Part shown: in pieces, positions 1 through 5,981 of the stretch
Layout of the letters: the number at the start of each line of letters is the position of its first letter
Position numbering within the stretch: the first letter of the stretch is position 1
IMG/VR virus record: IMGVR_UViG_3300031884_000133
Span: 1-24,802 of that record
DNA length: 24,802 nucleotides
DNA from: a virus
Reading direction: 5' to 3' (one strand)
Notes under the pieces: generated by a model
Database searches by the model: none
The model's input: the letters and a program-made list of their open reading frames with translations, nothing else
What the model was told of the DNA's origin: nothing
Position numbers and translations under genes: made by a program

Positions 1-131
1 AAAAGATTAGAGAGGCACAGGCACACTGGCAGAGCGCACAGGATGGCTCTTATGAGATGGCCCTGCACTACGCAGGCTACACACGCCTGAGAAATGAACT
101 TAAAGCATTAAGAGAGGCTAAACATGACTAA
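1..131 (+). CDS. C-terminal end of a truncated hypothetical protein
   Basis: An open frame (codons starting at position 3) runs in from the left edge and ends with TAA at 129-131, giving about 42 residues ending LRNELKALREAKHD. The visible part is polar, with an amphipathic, probably helical end. The stop lies inside the start of the next gene (ATG at 124), an 8-base overlap that suggests translational coupling in one operon. The start and any N-terminal domain lie outside the window, so no function can be given. Confidence 0.6.
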   Translation, partial: KIREAQAHWQSAQDGSYEMALHYAGYTRLRNELKALREAKHD

Positions 132-753
132 AGACGAAGCCCTACGCATGGCGCTTGAGGCGCTGGATGCGTTGTGCATCAATGATTACAGCGGGTATGA
201 ACTTGGAAAACGAGATGCACACCTTGTTGACAACGCCCTTACCGCCATTAAAGAAGCACTGGCACAACCAGAGCAGGAGCCTGTGATAGTTGACACTGCA
301 ACGATGGAGTTGGCTGAAAGTGTTGGTCTGATTGGCCCTGCAAGCAGGACGCATGACTTACACAATGCAATTCAGCGCTTTCACGACCTGATATGCGCCA
401 ACGCAACAATCAAGGCGGCAGTGGCTTTTTCTCACACACTAGAAGCGAAGGATGAGCCTGTGGCGTGGGCAACAAGAGAAGATTTTTATCGTGAACTTGA
501 ACATGCAATGAATCGTATGCGTCAACAGATGGAAATCAAATCCGTGACCATGCGATGCACAGACTATGACCTTGCGTTACCAGTCATTGACATTTTTGAT
601 GGCCGTATTTTGGTTGGGCAAGTCACCACACCACCACAACGTGCATGGGTTGGGCTGACGGATGAGGAGGCCAATCAGCTTTGGGAAAGCACGGATTCAG
701 ACTGGGAATTGATGAAGCGAACCGAAGCCAAACTCAAGCAAAAGAACATATGA
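124..753 (+). CDS. Modular phage accessory protein (EPVAW / TPPQR type), function unknown
   Basis: This is a soluble 209-aa protein with no signal peptide or membrane segment. It looks built from short modules. Residues 1-50 are a helical N-terminus ending EALAQPEQEPV. Residues 55-105 are a second helical unit (ELAESVGLIGPASRTHDLH, then an NATIKAAV stretch). Residues 110-165 begin with EPVAWATRE. The C-terminal module starts TTPPQRAWVGLTDEE and continues into a charged helix. From memory, similar module strings recur in small proteins of betaproteobacterial phages and prophages, where no function is assigned. It starts with ATG inside the end of the preceding ORF, and its TGA overlaps the ATG of the next peptide (ATGA at 750-753), so it sits in a coupled operon. 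Existence as a gene is well supported; function is not. Confidence 0.85.
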   Translation: MTKDEALRMALEALDALCINDYSGYELGKRDAHLVDNALTAIKEALAQPEQEPVIVDTATMELAESVGLIGPASRTHDLHNAIQRFHDLICANATIKAAVAFSHTLEAKDEPVAWATREDFYRELEHAMNRMRQQMEIKSVTMRCTDYDLALPVIDIFDGRILVGQVTTPPQRAWVGLTDEEANQLWESTDSDWELMKRTEAKLKQKNI

Positions 754-842
754 ATAACTGGCCTTTTCCAACCAAATTACCGCCCAGCAAACCTGGAGAG
801 CCTAAATTTAACCCTGACAATTTTGAGGAAGCACCGTTTTGA
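750..842 (+). CDS. 30-aa proline-rich peptide, hypothetical
   Basis: The short frame starts with ATG at 750 in an ATGA overlap with the preceding stop and ends with TGA at 840-842. The peptide begins MNNWPFPTKLPPSKPGEP and ends with an acidic stretch (NFEEAPF). It has six prolines and no membrane segment. Coupled overlaps on both sides (ATGA before, TTGA after) are the main reason to call it. Being so short it could be only a translational relay between neighbours. Confidence 0.5.
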   Translation: MNNWPFPTKLPPSKPGEPKFNPDNFEEAPF

Positions 843-919
843 AAGCACTCATTAACATCTTTTGGGCTGTCCTGTTTTGGATTGGCATTTACTTTGTTGT
901 GTATGAATACTGGAAATAA
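839..919 (+). CDS. 26-aa single-pass membrane peptide with TTG start
   Basis: A frame starts at TTG 839-841, overlapping the TGA of the preceding peptide in a TTGA arrangement, and ends with TAA at 917-919. A GAGGA Shine-Dalgarno at 825-829 sits 9 bases upstream, which supports the TTG. The product is almost entirely one hydrophobic helix (about residues 4-22, including NIFWAVLFWIGIYFVVYEYW) with a short charged tail. It may be a small inner-membrane peptide made early, but no family is recognised. Its short length keeps confidence moderate. Confidence 0.5.
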   Translation: MKALINIFWAVLFWIGIYFVVYEYWK

Positions 920-921
920 CC

Positions 922-1047
922 ATGACCAAGCGTGATATAGCCCGTTTAATGCGTGATTCGGGCTTGTCAGCGCCCTACGCATCAGTCAAAGAATTTGTGC
1001 GCCTTCTTGAGGCTAAATTAAGGGAAAAAGATGTACCGAAACAATGA
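922..1047 (+). CDS. 41-aa basic peptide, hypothetical
   Basis: ATG at 922 lies two bases after the preceding stop, and the frame ends with TGA at 1045-1047, 17 bases into the next gene. The product, starting MTKRDIARLMRDSGL, is lysine- and arginine-rich and looks mostly helical, with a possible second helix (SVKEFVRLLEAKLREK). The pattern could fit a tiny DNA-binding or regulatory peptide, but nothing diagnostic is seen. Tight packing in the operon supports it as a real gene. Confidence 0.5.
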   Translation: MTKRDIARLMRDSGLSAPYASVKEFVRLLEAKLREKDVPKQ

Positions 1048-1294
1048 CCCCATAACCAGCAAGCTGGCTGCTGACAAAGTAGACTTCAAGGCCAAGCACT
1101 ATGACCAAATCCTAGCGGTCTTAATTCTTAATGGGCCACAAGGCAAAGACGGGATAGCAGATCGATCAATGCTTGACCCAAACCAAGTCGCTAGGCGTTT
1201 AAAAGAAATGATGCAGCTTGGGCTAGTCAGGCTGACAGGCAAAACAGTTAAATCAAAATCAAACCGTGAAGAACGAGAGTGGGAATTAGCGTGA
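1031..1294 (+). CDS. Winged-helix-like DNA-binding protein
   Basis: This 87-aa protein starts at ATG 1031 with AGGGA a few bases upstream. Residues 8-22 (ITSKLAADKVD) lead into a compact helical core: a first helix (HYDQILAVLILNGP), a turn with GKDGIADRSMLDPNQ, a recognition-like helix (QVARRLKEMMQLGLV) and a wing-like strand pair (RLTGKTVKSKSNREEREWEL). That order is typical of small MarR-like or winged-helix phage proteins, in which the QVARRLKEM helix would contact DNA. It overlaps the neighbours on both sides, and the following gene starts at GTGA over its TGA. A role in early regulation or replication is inferred from fold and position only. Confidence 0.75.
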   Translation: MYRNNDPITSKLAADKVDFKAKHYDQILAVLILNGPQGKDGIADRSMLDPNQVARRLKEMMQLGLVRLTGKTVKSKSNREEREWELA

Positions 1295-1494
1295 AAGAAT
1301 TAACAATCAAACTTAAAATGCTGGTCAAAGAACACGACCCAGACCTGCTAGACAAGATTGCAAGCCGCATCTACACCATTGAAGGCGTAGAGGACGTATC
1401 AGCTAAATTAAAGAAGTCAGATGAACAACAAACTCAACAAGCTGGAACGAGCCTATTTAGCAAGAGTAAAGGAATTGTCGTGCAGCGTGTGTGA
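1291..1494 (+). CDS. 67-aa hypothetical protein with GTG start
   Basis: The start chosen is GTG 1291, which overlaps the upstream TGA as GTGA and has GGGA six bases before it; a second in-frame GTG at 1279 is possible. The N-terminal 45 residues look helical and charged (VKELTIKLKMLVKEHDPDLL, then KIASRIYTIEGVEDVSAKLK). The last 25 residues are encoded within the 74-base overlap with the HNH gene and are low in structure, so their sequence may be set mainly by the other frame. No family is recognised. Confidence 0.5.
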   Translation: MKELTIKLKMLVKEHDPDLLDKIASRIYTIEGVEDVSAKLKKSDEQQTQQAGTSLFSKSKGIVVQRV

Positions 1495-1687
1495 CCAGCC
1501 TGGGCCAAGTGAAGCCCACCACATAGAGCAAGGGCTTCAATATACCTGCGTTGCTTTGTGTCCAGACTGCCACCGAGGGTCAATGATGGGGTGGCATGGT
1601 CAAAAGAGAGCTTGGGCAATTCGAAAAATGAACGAGCTGGATGCCCTTAACGTAACGATTGAGAGATTATTCGCTCAACACTTCTAA
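1421..1687 (+). CDS. HNH-type zinc-binding nuclease, Ref/Nin-like
   Basis: This is an 88-aa single-domain protein. A zinc knuckle is formed by C21-x2-C24 and C47-x2-C50, and the catalytic-type histidines follow EAHHI (H33, H34), then H51 directly after the second pair, and H59 in GWHG. This C-x2-C...HH...C-x2-CH layout fits compact HNH/beta-beta-alpha-metal nucleases of phage recombination regions, such as P1 Ref and related proteins; the precise family is inferred. ATG 1421 has AGAAG upstream and leaves about 20 residues before the first cysteine, as usual in such proteins. The gene is last in the plus-strand operon, and its final 21 bases overlap the end of the convergent endolysin gene. 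A DNA-processing or recombination role is likely. Confidence 0.7.
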   Translation: MNNKLNKLERAYLARVKELSCSVCDQPGPSEAHHIEQGLQYTCVALCPDCHRGSMMGWHGQKRAWAIRKMNELDALNVTIERLFAQHF

Positions 1688-2260
1688 AGCATGGTTAATG
1701 CGCTTTAAACGGTCATCTTGGCCCAATAGACCGCCGTTAATGCGCTTAGTCATGGTTTCGTATTGCTTTGTATCTGCAAGCTCGTTTAAGCCGTGTTTAC
1801 GCCAAAACCAGCCAGCAGACAAAGCAGCGTATTGTTGACCAACAAGCAATTCAGGATGATGCAATAAATCAGCCTGCAAAGAATCACCACACAAAGTGTA
1901 ATTGTCCTTTCCTGTCAATTGGATAAGGCCACGACCATGATACTTCCATCCCTCGCCTGATTCTTCATTGCCGTTGCCCATGCGACCAGCATAGACCTTG
2001 TTTGCAATCTTTTCAGGTTCATGAGCGTATTCATTAACATTCTCAGCATCAAAACGGCTAGGCCATTCACGCATTAGAGCTTCAGGTTTGTAGTTAAGGT
2101 TTTCTTCTAAAACACGAAAGCCACCTGATTCATGCCCACATTGACCAATGAAAGCAGCTTTACGCAAGGCTGTATTGATCTCAAATCGAGCGAAAGTTTC
2201 TTGGAAGGATTCAAACCATTCTTCAGGAATGTCAAGCTGGCGTAGTTGTTCGATGTTCAT
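1667..2260 (-). CDS. Endolysin, GH19 chitinase-like peptidoglycan hydrolase
   Basis: This 197-aa soluble enzyme has the glycoside hydrolase family 19 fold used by many phage endolysins to cut peptidoglycan glycan strands at lysis. The motif GQCGHESGGF carries the presumed catalytic acid E44. ENLNY follows at 53-57, YAGRMGNGN at 90-98, the second acidic candidate lies in ESGEGW near 100-105, and the diagnostic HGRGLIQLTGKDNY spans 108-121. There is no signal peptide, so export would rely on a holin. The ATG overlaps the Rz stop as ATGA, and GGAA lies seven bases upstream. It is the last gene of the late operon, and its 3' end overlaps the convergent HNH gene. Family assignment is strong; bond specificity is inferred. 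Confidence 0.93.
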   Translation of the reverse strand: MNIEQLRQLDIPEEWFESFQETFARFEINTALRKAAFIGQCGHESGGFRVLEENLNYKPEALMREWPSRFDAENVNEYAHEPEKIANKVYAGRMGNGNEESGEGWKYHGRGLIQLTGKDNYTLCGDSLQADLLHHPELLVGQQYAALSAGWFWRKHGLNELADTKQYETMTKRINGGLLGQDDRLKRINHALEVLSE

Positions 2261-2718
2261 TTAATTTCCAATAGTGAGTTATATGCTGAGATACAAGCGT
2301 TCAATTGGTTGATTGCTTGATCGCCTCTTTCTGTGATGGAGACAAGAGCTTCACTAATTCCTGCGTCAAGGTCGGCTCTTGTTTCTGTATTCCCGCTGGC
2401 AGAGGAGGAATCGTTGGACACTGAGCTACAACTGGCAACTGGGATTGACAGCCGCACAGCACCAGAGGCAAGATTATTCCGAAGCGTTTTAGCAGCTTGG
2501 TCAGCCTTGGCTTGCGTAGAGGCCAAATCGCTAGAAATCGAGGCAATTCGTTGATCTCGGTCATTAGATATTTCCTTTGCTTTCTGGTTAGCCGCCTCTA
2601 GTGCAGCCTGTGCTATTGCACGTTCTTTGTCAAATTCTGATTGCTCATGCTCATAAACAGCCACAGCAATAACCAACCAGCTTACCAATATAGCAACTAG
2701 CTTCCAAGGTATCATCAT
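2257..2718 (-). CDS. Rz: Inner-membrane spanin subunit Rz
   Basis: The 153-aa protein has an N-terminal transmembrane anchor (about residues 5-22), a long charged coiled-coil stretch (about 28-85), and a C-terminal part starting GAVRLSIPVASC. It ends in the Rz-like pattern ETRADLDAGISEAL, then an ITERGDQAINQLNACISAY stretch. I-spanins of this kind span the periplasm and, with an outer-membrane Rz1, fuse the two membranes in the last step of lysis. ATG 2718 overlaps the stop of the upstream gene, and GGAG lies nine bases before it. The gene wholly contains Rz1 in another frame and is coupled to the endolysin. Topology, motif and context agree. Confidence 0.9.
   Translation of the reverse strand: MMIPWKLVAILVSWLVIAVAVYEHEQSEFDKERAIAQAALEAANQKAKEISNDRDQRIASISSDLASTQAKADQAAKTLRNNLASGAVRLSIPVASCSSVSNDSSSASGNTETRADLDAGISEALVSITERGDQAINQLNACISAYNSLLEIK
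2301..2564 (-). CDS. Rz1: Outer-membrane spanin lipoprotein Rz1, nested in Rz
   Basis: An 87-aa frame lies entirely inside Rz. It starts at ATG 2564 with AAGGA about seven bases upstream. A basic N-terminus (RKPRLTKLLKR) precedes a short hydrophobic core (FGIILPLVL) and the lipobox L-C-G-C, with C39 as the lipidated residue (C37 is a less likely alternative). The residue after C39 is Gln, which by the usual rule favours sorting to the outer membrane. The mature part is short and proline-rich (CPTIPPLPAGIQKQEPTLTQ), as expected for Rz1. The 38-residue signal region is somewhat long, so a later in-frame start is possible. Confidence 0.85.
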   Translation of the reverse strand: MTEINELPRFLAIWPLRKPRLTKLLKRFGIILPLVLCGCQSQLPVVAQCPTIPPLPAGIQKQEPTLTQELVKLLSPSQKEAIKQSTN

Positions 2719-3125
2719 TTTGGCTGCTCCTCATGATTCTTAGCAATAACTGTGCTGACCATGCCCAAACCCTTTTCAGAAGCAATGCCACCAATAGCGC
2801 CAACAATCAATAGCACTATGTCATTAAGCATCTTTGTATAAGCCTGGTCAATAGGAGCCATTGCCTTCATTGGCTGCTCAACAAAGGTCAGGGAATAGAG
2901 CATCATGAATGTGATGCACACAAACACAAAGACCACCGAAAAGACCACAAAGGCCCACATTCGGATTTTAATTTCCTCTGGTGTCAGGCGCATTTGGGAG
3001 GTTTTTCTGGAGAATAGGAGCGACCAAATACTCGGGGCAATTTTGTGCGAACTCACAAACTGGCCTTTGGCATTTCGCAGCCGTAAATTGGCTTGGGATT
3101 TGACACTGGTATCTTGTTCGGTCAT
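2715..3125 (-). CDS. Two-helix membrane protein, holin candidate
   Basis: From ATG 3125 the product is 136 aa; an in-frame TTG at 3134 would add three residues. Neither start has a clear Shine-Dalgarno, so coupling to upstream translation is likely. The cytoplasmic-looking N-terminus is basic. A strong membrane helix covers about residues 57-80 (FVVFSVVFVFVCITFMMLY), and a second, glycine-rich one covers about 102-118 (DIVLLIVGAIGGIASE). The end is charged (KNHEEQPK). Small size, two helices and position directly before Rz and the endolysin fit a class II-type holin, but no family signature is recognised. Its first 158 bases are shared with the lipoprotein frame, and the ATG lies at the lipobox cysteine codon of that gene. 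Confidence 0.8.
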   Translation of the reverse strand: MTEQDTSVKSQANLRLRNAKGQFVSSHKIAPSIWSLLFSRKTSQMRLTPEEIKIRMWAFVVFSVVFVFVCITFMMLYSLTFVEQPMKAMAPIDQAYTKMLNDIVLLIVGAIGGIASEKGLGMVSTVIAKNHEEQPK

Positions 3126-3180
3126 CGCAACCAAACAAACTAAGAGTGCTTGCGAACAGAATGGCTATTCTTTTTAGCAT
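2968..3180 (-). CDS. Cysteine-rich lipoprotein encoded across two other genes
   Basis: The frame starts at ATG 3180, with AGGA at 3192-3195 eleven bases upstream, and gives 70 aa. A typical lipoprotein signal (MLKRIAILFASTLSLFGC) ends in lipobox L-F-G-C with C18 as the anchor. The mature part has a patterned set of cysteines: CDDRTRYQCQIP, then KCQRPVCEF, then NCPEYLV (C26, C37, C42, C48). I recall short phage lipoproteins with a YxCQ...CxxPxC...CPE pattern next to late-operon membrane proteins in other podoviruses, but cannot check this. Asp at +2 and +3 would by the enterobacterial rule keep it in the inner membrane. It overlaps the end of the upstream gene by 41 bases and the holin candidate by 158. 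Confidence 0.7.
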   Translation of the reverse strand: MLKRIAILFASTLSLFGCDDRTRYQCQIPSQFTAAKCQRPVCEFAQNCPEYLVAPILQKNLPNAPDTRGN

Positions 3181-3646
3181 AGTCAATTGATTCCTGCACA
3201 AACAGATAGCCAACGTAACCAAAGACAACAACCAGAACAACAATCAGACCAGCAATAAAGAATTCTTCTTGCTCCTTCTTCTTGGCGGTTGCTCGGTCTT
3301 TGGCTGCTTGTTCAGCAAACTTGTCGGCCTTGTCCATTTGCGCTGTGCGCTCTTTGATTTTATTCCAAACGTCAATCTTGCCAGCTTGCATAAACAGCAT
3401 TTGAAGCTCACCCTCAAATTGCCGTGTTTGCTCTAAAGCCATCTCAATCTGGATAGCAGTTCCCATGTTGGAAGCCTGACCAGAATCTTTGGCTTCCTTA
3501 ACTGCTTGAACAGCGTTGCTCTTAGCATCAAAGTATTTGCCCAACACAGGGCCAAGCGAAGCAACATCATCTACCGTTGAACTCATCTTTTTGACGAGTT
3601 TAACGGCTGACTGTATCGCTGCTAAAGCTGTGATTGGGTCAATCAT
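3140..3646 (-). CDS. Tail-anchored coiled-coil membrane protein, unknown function
   Basis: This 168-aa protein starts MIDPITALAAIQSAVKLVKK and continues as long amphipathic helices (residues 40-125) rich in Ala, Lys, Glu and Gln. One strong membrane helix (about 130-150, FFIAGLIVVLVVVFGYVGYL) is followed by a short basic tail. From memory, a family with the same MIDP(I/V)TA opening occurs in many podoviruses near the end of the late operon; its role is not known to me. The ATG overlaps the upstream stop by one base (TAATG at 3644-3648). It could be a virion membrane-interacting protein or a lysis regulator. Confidence 0.8.
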   Translation of the reverse strand: MIDPITALAAIQSAVKLVKKMSSTVDDVASLGPVLGKYFDAKSNAVQAVKEAKDSGQASNMGTAIQIEMALEQTRQFEGELQMLFMQAGKIDVWNKIKERTAQMDKADKFAEQAAKDRATAKKKEQEEFFIAGLIVVLVVVFGYVGYLFVQESIDYAKKNSHSVRKHS

Positions 3647-3870
3647 TACTTTTTCCAGTTAGTCCATACAACACCGACAACGCTAAGGAAGCCAGTGATA
3701 TAGAGCATAGGCTTGGCAAGTGAAGCAATCATGTCAATGACACGCATAGCGCCCTTAAATGCCTGAAAAGTATCAATTAGCTCTTTAGTGTTGCGGTCAA
3801 TGGAATCGACCTTAGCCTCAACTTCTAGCAAGCGTTGATAGATTTGCTCATGGCTGATTGGCGTTTCCAT
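3646..3870 (-). CDS. Small tail-anchored membrane protein, possible lysis accessory
   Basis: The 74-aa product has a short charged coiled coil (about residues 8-35, YQRLLEVEAKVDSIDRNTKE). A linker follows, then one membrane helix (about 53-70, LAKPMLYITGFLSVVGVVW), ending NWKK. This coiled-coil-plus-helix shape resembles haemolysin XhlA-type lysis proteins and some pinholins, but no signature confirms either. ATG 3870 lies inside the end of the upstream gene (23-base overlap), and its stop overlaps the next start. With the next two membrane proteins it forms a block just ahead of the spanins. Confidence 0.75.
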   Translation of the reverse strand: METPISHEQIYQRLLEVEAKVDSIDRNTKELIDTFQAFKGAMRVIDMIASLAKPMLYITGFLSVVGVVWTNWKK

Positions 3871-4246
3871 TTTTGACCCACGGTAAAGGAGGATTGGCAG
3901 AAATAGCAGCCAGTTGACGAGCTAATTGACCCGCTACTTGGGCTTCTGTATCTGGTTGCAAATTAGTTGTAATTGTAGTGGTTGTGTTGGTAATTAGGTC
4001 TGTAACGCTATAAGTTACAGGCTCAAAGCACCAAGCCAAAACTTGAGACTCTTGCAAGTCGTTGTAAGCCGTAAATGGATTAGCTGGCTCACCCAACTTA
4101 GCCGTTCCAGCAGCCGCAGCGGTCAGATTGTTAACGTCATCCGTACCGACACACATCCAATCAGCATAGATCACCACATCGGTTTGCCCATTCACCAATG
4201 GGGCAACCGTCATCTTAGAAATTGACCATTTGTAAGTGATAGCCAT
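3848..4246 (-). CDS. DUF7936-like late phage protein
   Basis: The 132-aa soluble protein begins MAITYKWSISKMTV and continues with a strand-rich part (DVVIYADWMCVGTDDV), a small-residue stretch, then ANPFTAYNDLQESQVLAWCFE. Its C-terminal part includes an amphipathic helix (DTEAQVAGQLARQLAAI) and a Pro-rich end. The opening (MAITYxW), the internal D-V-V...W...G-T-D pattern and the F-x-Y-x-D-L-x-E-x-Q-V motif match my memory of a small protein family common near the tail-fibre and lysis genes of podoviruses (DUF7936). Its function is unknown. It follows the tailspike after a 25-base gap, and no convincing Shine-Dalgarno is seen before the ATG at 4246. Confidence 0.7.
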   Translation of the reverse strand: MAITYKWSISKMTVAPLVNGQTDVVIYADWMCVGTDDVNNLTAAAAGTAKLGEPANPFTAYNDLQESQVLAWCFEPVTYSVTDLITNTTTTITTNLQPDTEAQVAGQLARQLAAISANPPLPWVKNGNANQP

Positions 4247-4271
4247 GATATTTATTTTTTACGTTGTTTGT

Positions 4272-5969
4272 TTACAGCCAACTTGTTACGTTCGCTTCAA
4301 TGTTTCCGTAAGCGGTAGATGGTGCAGTTATTGTGATTGTTGAACCAGAGAATGCTGCATATCGAGTTGTTGAAGTTGGGATACCACTTCCTGAACCGCT
4401 GCCATCTCGACTTACCAATGTATTGCCGTTGTTTGAGTAAACAAAATCATAAGATGAGCCAAGAACATTACCGCCAACAACTAAAAGTTTTGCATCTAAC
4501 ACATTGTTTCCGCTACCAAGCGCCGTAACAGTTGTTAAATTTAAACTTGAAGTAATTTGGTAATAAAGTTTTTGCCCTCTAAACAATGGATAGCCATTTG
4601 ATGTAGATTCAATGCCCGCATTTGATTCAAAACCAACCGAATTACCATACCCCGAAGTAAATTGATTCCCAACCAAAATTGCACTTACATTGCTTATATA
4701 AGGGTCATGCAAAAAAGCATATTGAGCACAATTATAAAATCTGTTTTCTACAATTGTTGGGCCAACAGAAATTGAAACATCGGTGTAATAATAAAGCGCA
4801 TAGTTTGTAGTTTTAGTGGAAGCGTAAACAAAATCGTTATCGCTAAAATAACCATTATTGCAATTCTTAAATATATTTTGATGTGTTTCAGAGCCACTTG
4901 TACCTTTAAAAGTGTTTCCCTGAACAATAATGCTATACGCTCTTTGGATATTAAAGATAGTTGAATTAGAAGTAAAAACATTATCTTTGATAGCTACGCC
5001 ACAAGGATTTGTTCCTAAATCGTTTGTCATTAACGCTAGTCTTGTGTCAGCAAAGATGGTATTTCCTTGAAAGACAATGTTTTCTTGATAATTTGTGACG
5101 CTGTAAATGCTTACACCAGCATAAGTTGTAGACGTTGCTGTTGATGTTTCAGAAACGCCTGCAAGATATGTTGTTCCTCTTGAAACGGTATTTGCTTGAA
5201 ATGTCACATTGACTGGTATGCGTGCTGACCCTGTACCGTTAGCAAAATAGGAAAGTTCACCATTGTTGCAATTGCTGACAGTATTTGCATGAATAGAACA
5301 ATTCACACCGCCCTCCATGTCAAGGCCAACATCAGCACAATCTTTTACAACATTTCCAGTTACGTCAAAATTATCACAATCAGCTAGAAATATGCCACCA
5401 GCGCCAACAACTCGCACTTCATTGCTATTGCAAAGACCTTTTGATACTTGCCACAATTCAACACCAGAAGAAGCAGTTATCCACTTGATAAAATTTCCAC
5501 TCAGAATTAAATCAATGCTAGAAGTAGCTAAGATGCCTTGAGCAGCGCCTGTATTGTTGTAAATATAACAATCTTGCACACGATTTCTTTGTGTGTTGTA
5601 AATGCCAACACCACCACAAACAAAAGTGTTTCCATTGATCGTAAATGTGCTGGCCTCGGCATCATTGCCGTTTAACAGCACCATTTGGTATTGATGGGCG
5701 CTCCCCCATGTTGAATACAAAGGGATATTGTTTGCAGCTTGTAAAACAGCACTACGAGATTGACCAACAAATTTAACGCCAGCGGGCACAAGCAAATATG
5801 TTGTGATCTTATATGTGCCGTTAGGCAATACAACCGTTGTAGCTCCGCTGTTCAAAGCATTTTGAATTGCAGTTGTGCTATCAGTTGAACCAGTTGCGTC
5901 AGCGCCATAATCCAACACATTAGCTGGTGCGCCAGTAATCATTGAATAAGATGCTTTTGTAAGACTCAT
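4272..5969 (-). CDS. Beta-helix tailspike, pectate-lyase-like
   Basis: This 565-aa protein opens with MSLTKASYSMITGAPANVLD and then the pectate-lyase/tailspike entry motif DYGADATGSTDSTTAIQNAL (about 20-39) and VVLPNGTYKI. Long runs of N-x-F/V and G-N-x-(F/V) strand repeats follow (for example LSGNFIKW, VTGNVVKD, FQGNTIFA, IVQGNTFKG), typical of a right-handed parallel beta-helix. Trimeric spikes with this fold bind and often cleave surface polysaccharide; the enzyme activity here is inferred. The last 100 residues are Ser/Gly/Thr-rich and probably form a trimerising or receptor-binding tip. AAGGA lies six bases before the ATG. The virion-anchor domain of the 715-aa spike is absent, so it must attach through another N-terminal element or another fibre. 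Confidence 0.85.
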   Translation of the reverse strand: MSLTKASYSMITGAPANVLDYGADATGSTDSTTAIQNALNSGATTVVLPNGTYKITTYLLVPAGVKFVGQSRSAVLQAANNIPLYSTWGSAHQYQMVLLNGNDAEASTFTINGNTFVCGGVGIYNTQRNRVQDCYIYNNTGAAQGILATSSIDLILSGNFIKWITASSGVELWQVSKGLCNSNEVRVVGAGGIFLADCDNFDVTGNVVKDCADVGLDMEGGVNCSIHANTVSNCNNGELSYFANGTGSARIPVNVTFQANTVSRGTTYLAGVSETSTATSTTYAGVSIYSVTNYQENIVFQGNTIFADTRLALMTNDLGTNPCGVAIKDNVFTSNSTIFNIQRAYSIIVQGNTFKGTSGSETHQNIFKNCNNGYFSDNDFVYASTKTTNYALYYYTDVSISVGPTIVENRFYNCAQYAFLHDPYISNVSAILVGNQFTSGYGNSVGFESNAGIESTSNGYPLFRGQKLYYQITSSLNLTTVTALGSGNNVLDAKLLVVGGNVLGSSYDFVYSNNGNTLVSRDGSGSGSGIPTSTTRYAAFSGSTITITAPSTAYGNIEANVTSWL

Positions 5970-5981
5970 ATAAATTCCTTA

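Noticed and set aside
734-982. Minus-strand 82-aa ORF opposite the early microgenes
   Set aside because: It lies antisense to a chain of coupled plus-strand genes with ribosome sites and has no supporting start signal or motif.
1686-1712. Weak inverted repeat AAAGC...GCTTT as terminator after the HNH gene
   Set aside because: Only five base pairs with a long loop, no G/C-rich stem and no T-run; it lies within the endolysin code.
2333-2554. Plus-strand ORF of 73 aa opposite Rz/Rz1
   Set aside because: The region is already constrained by two overlapping lysis frames; the third frame shows no signal.
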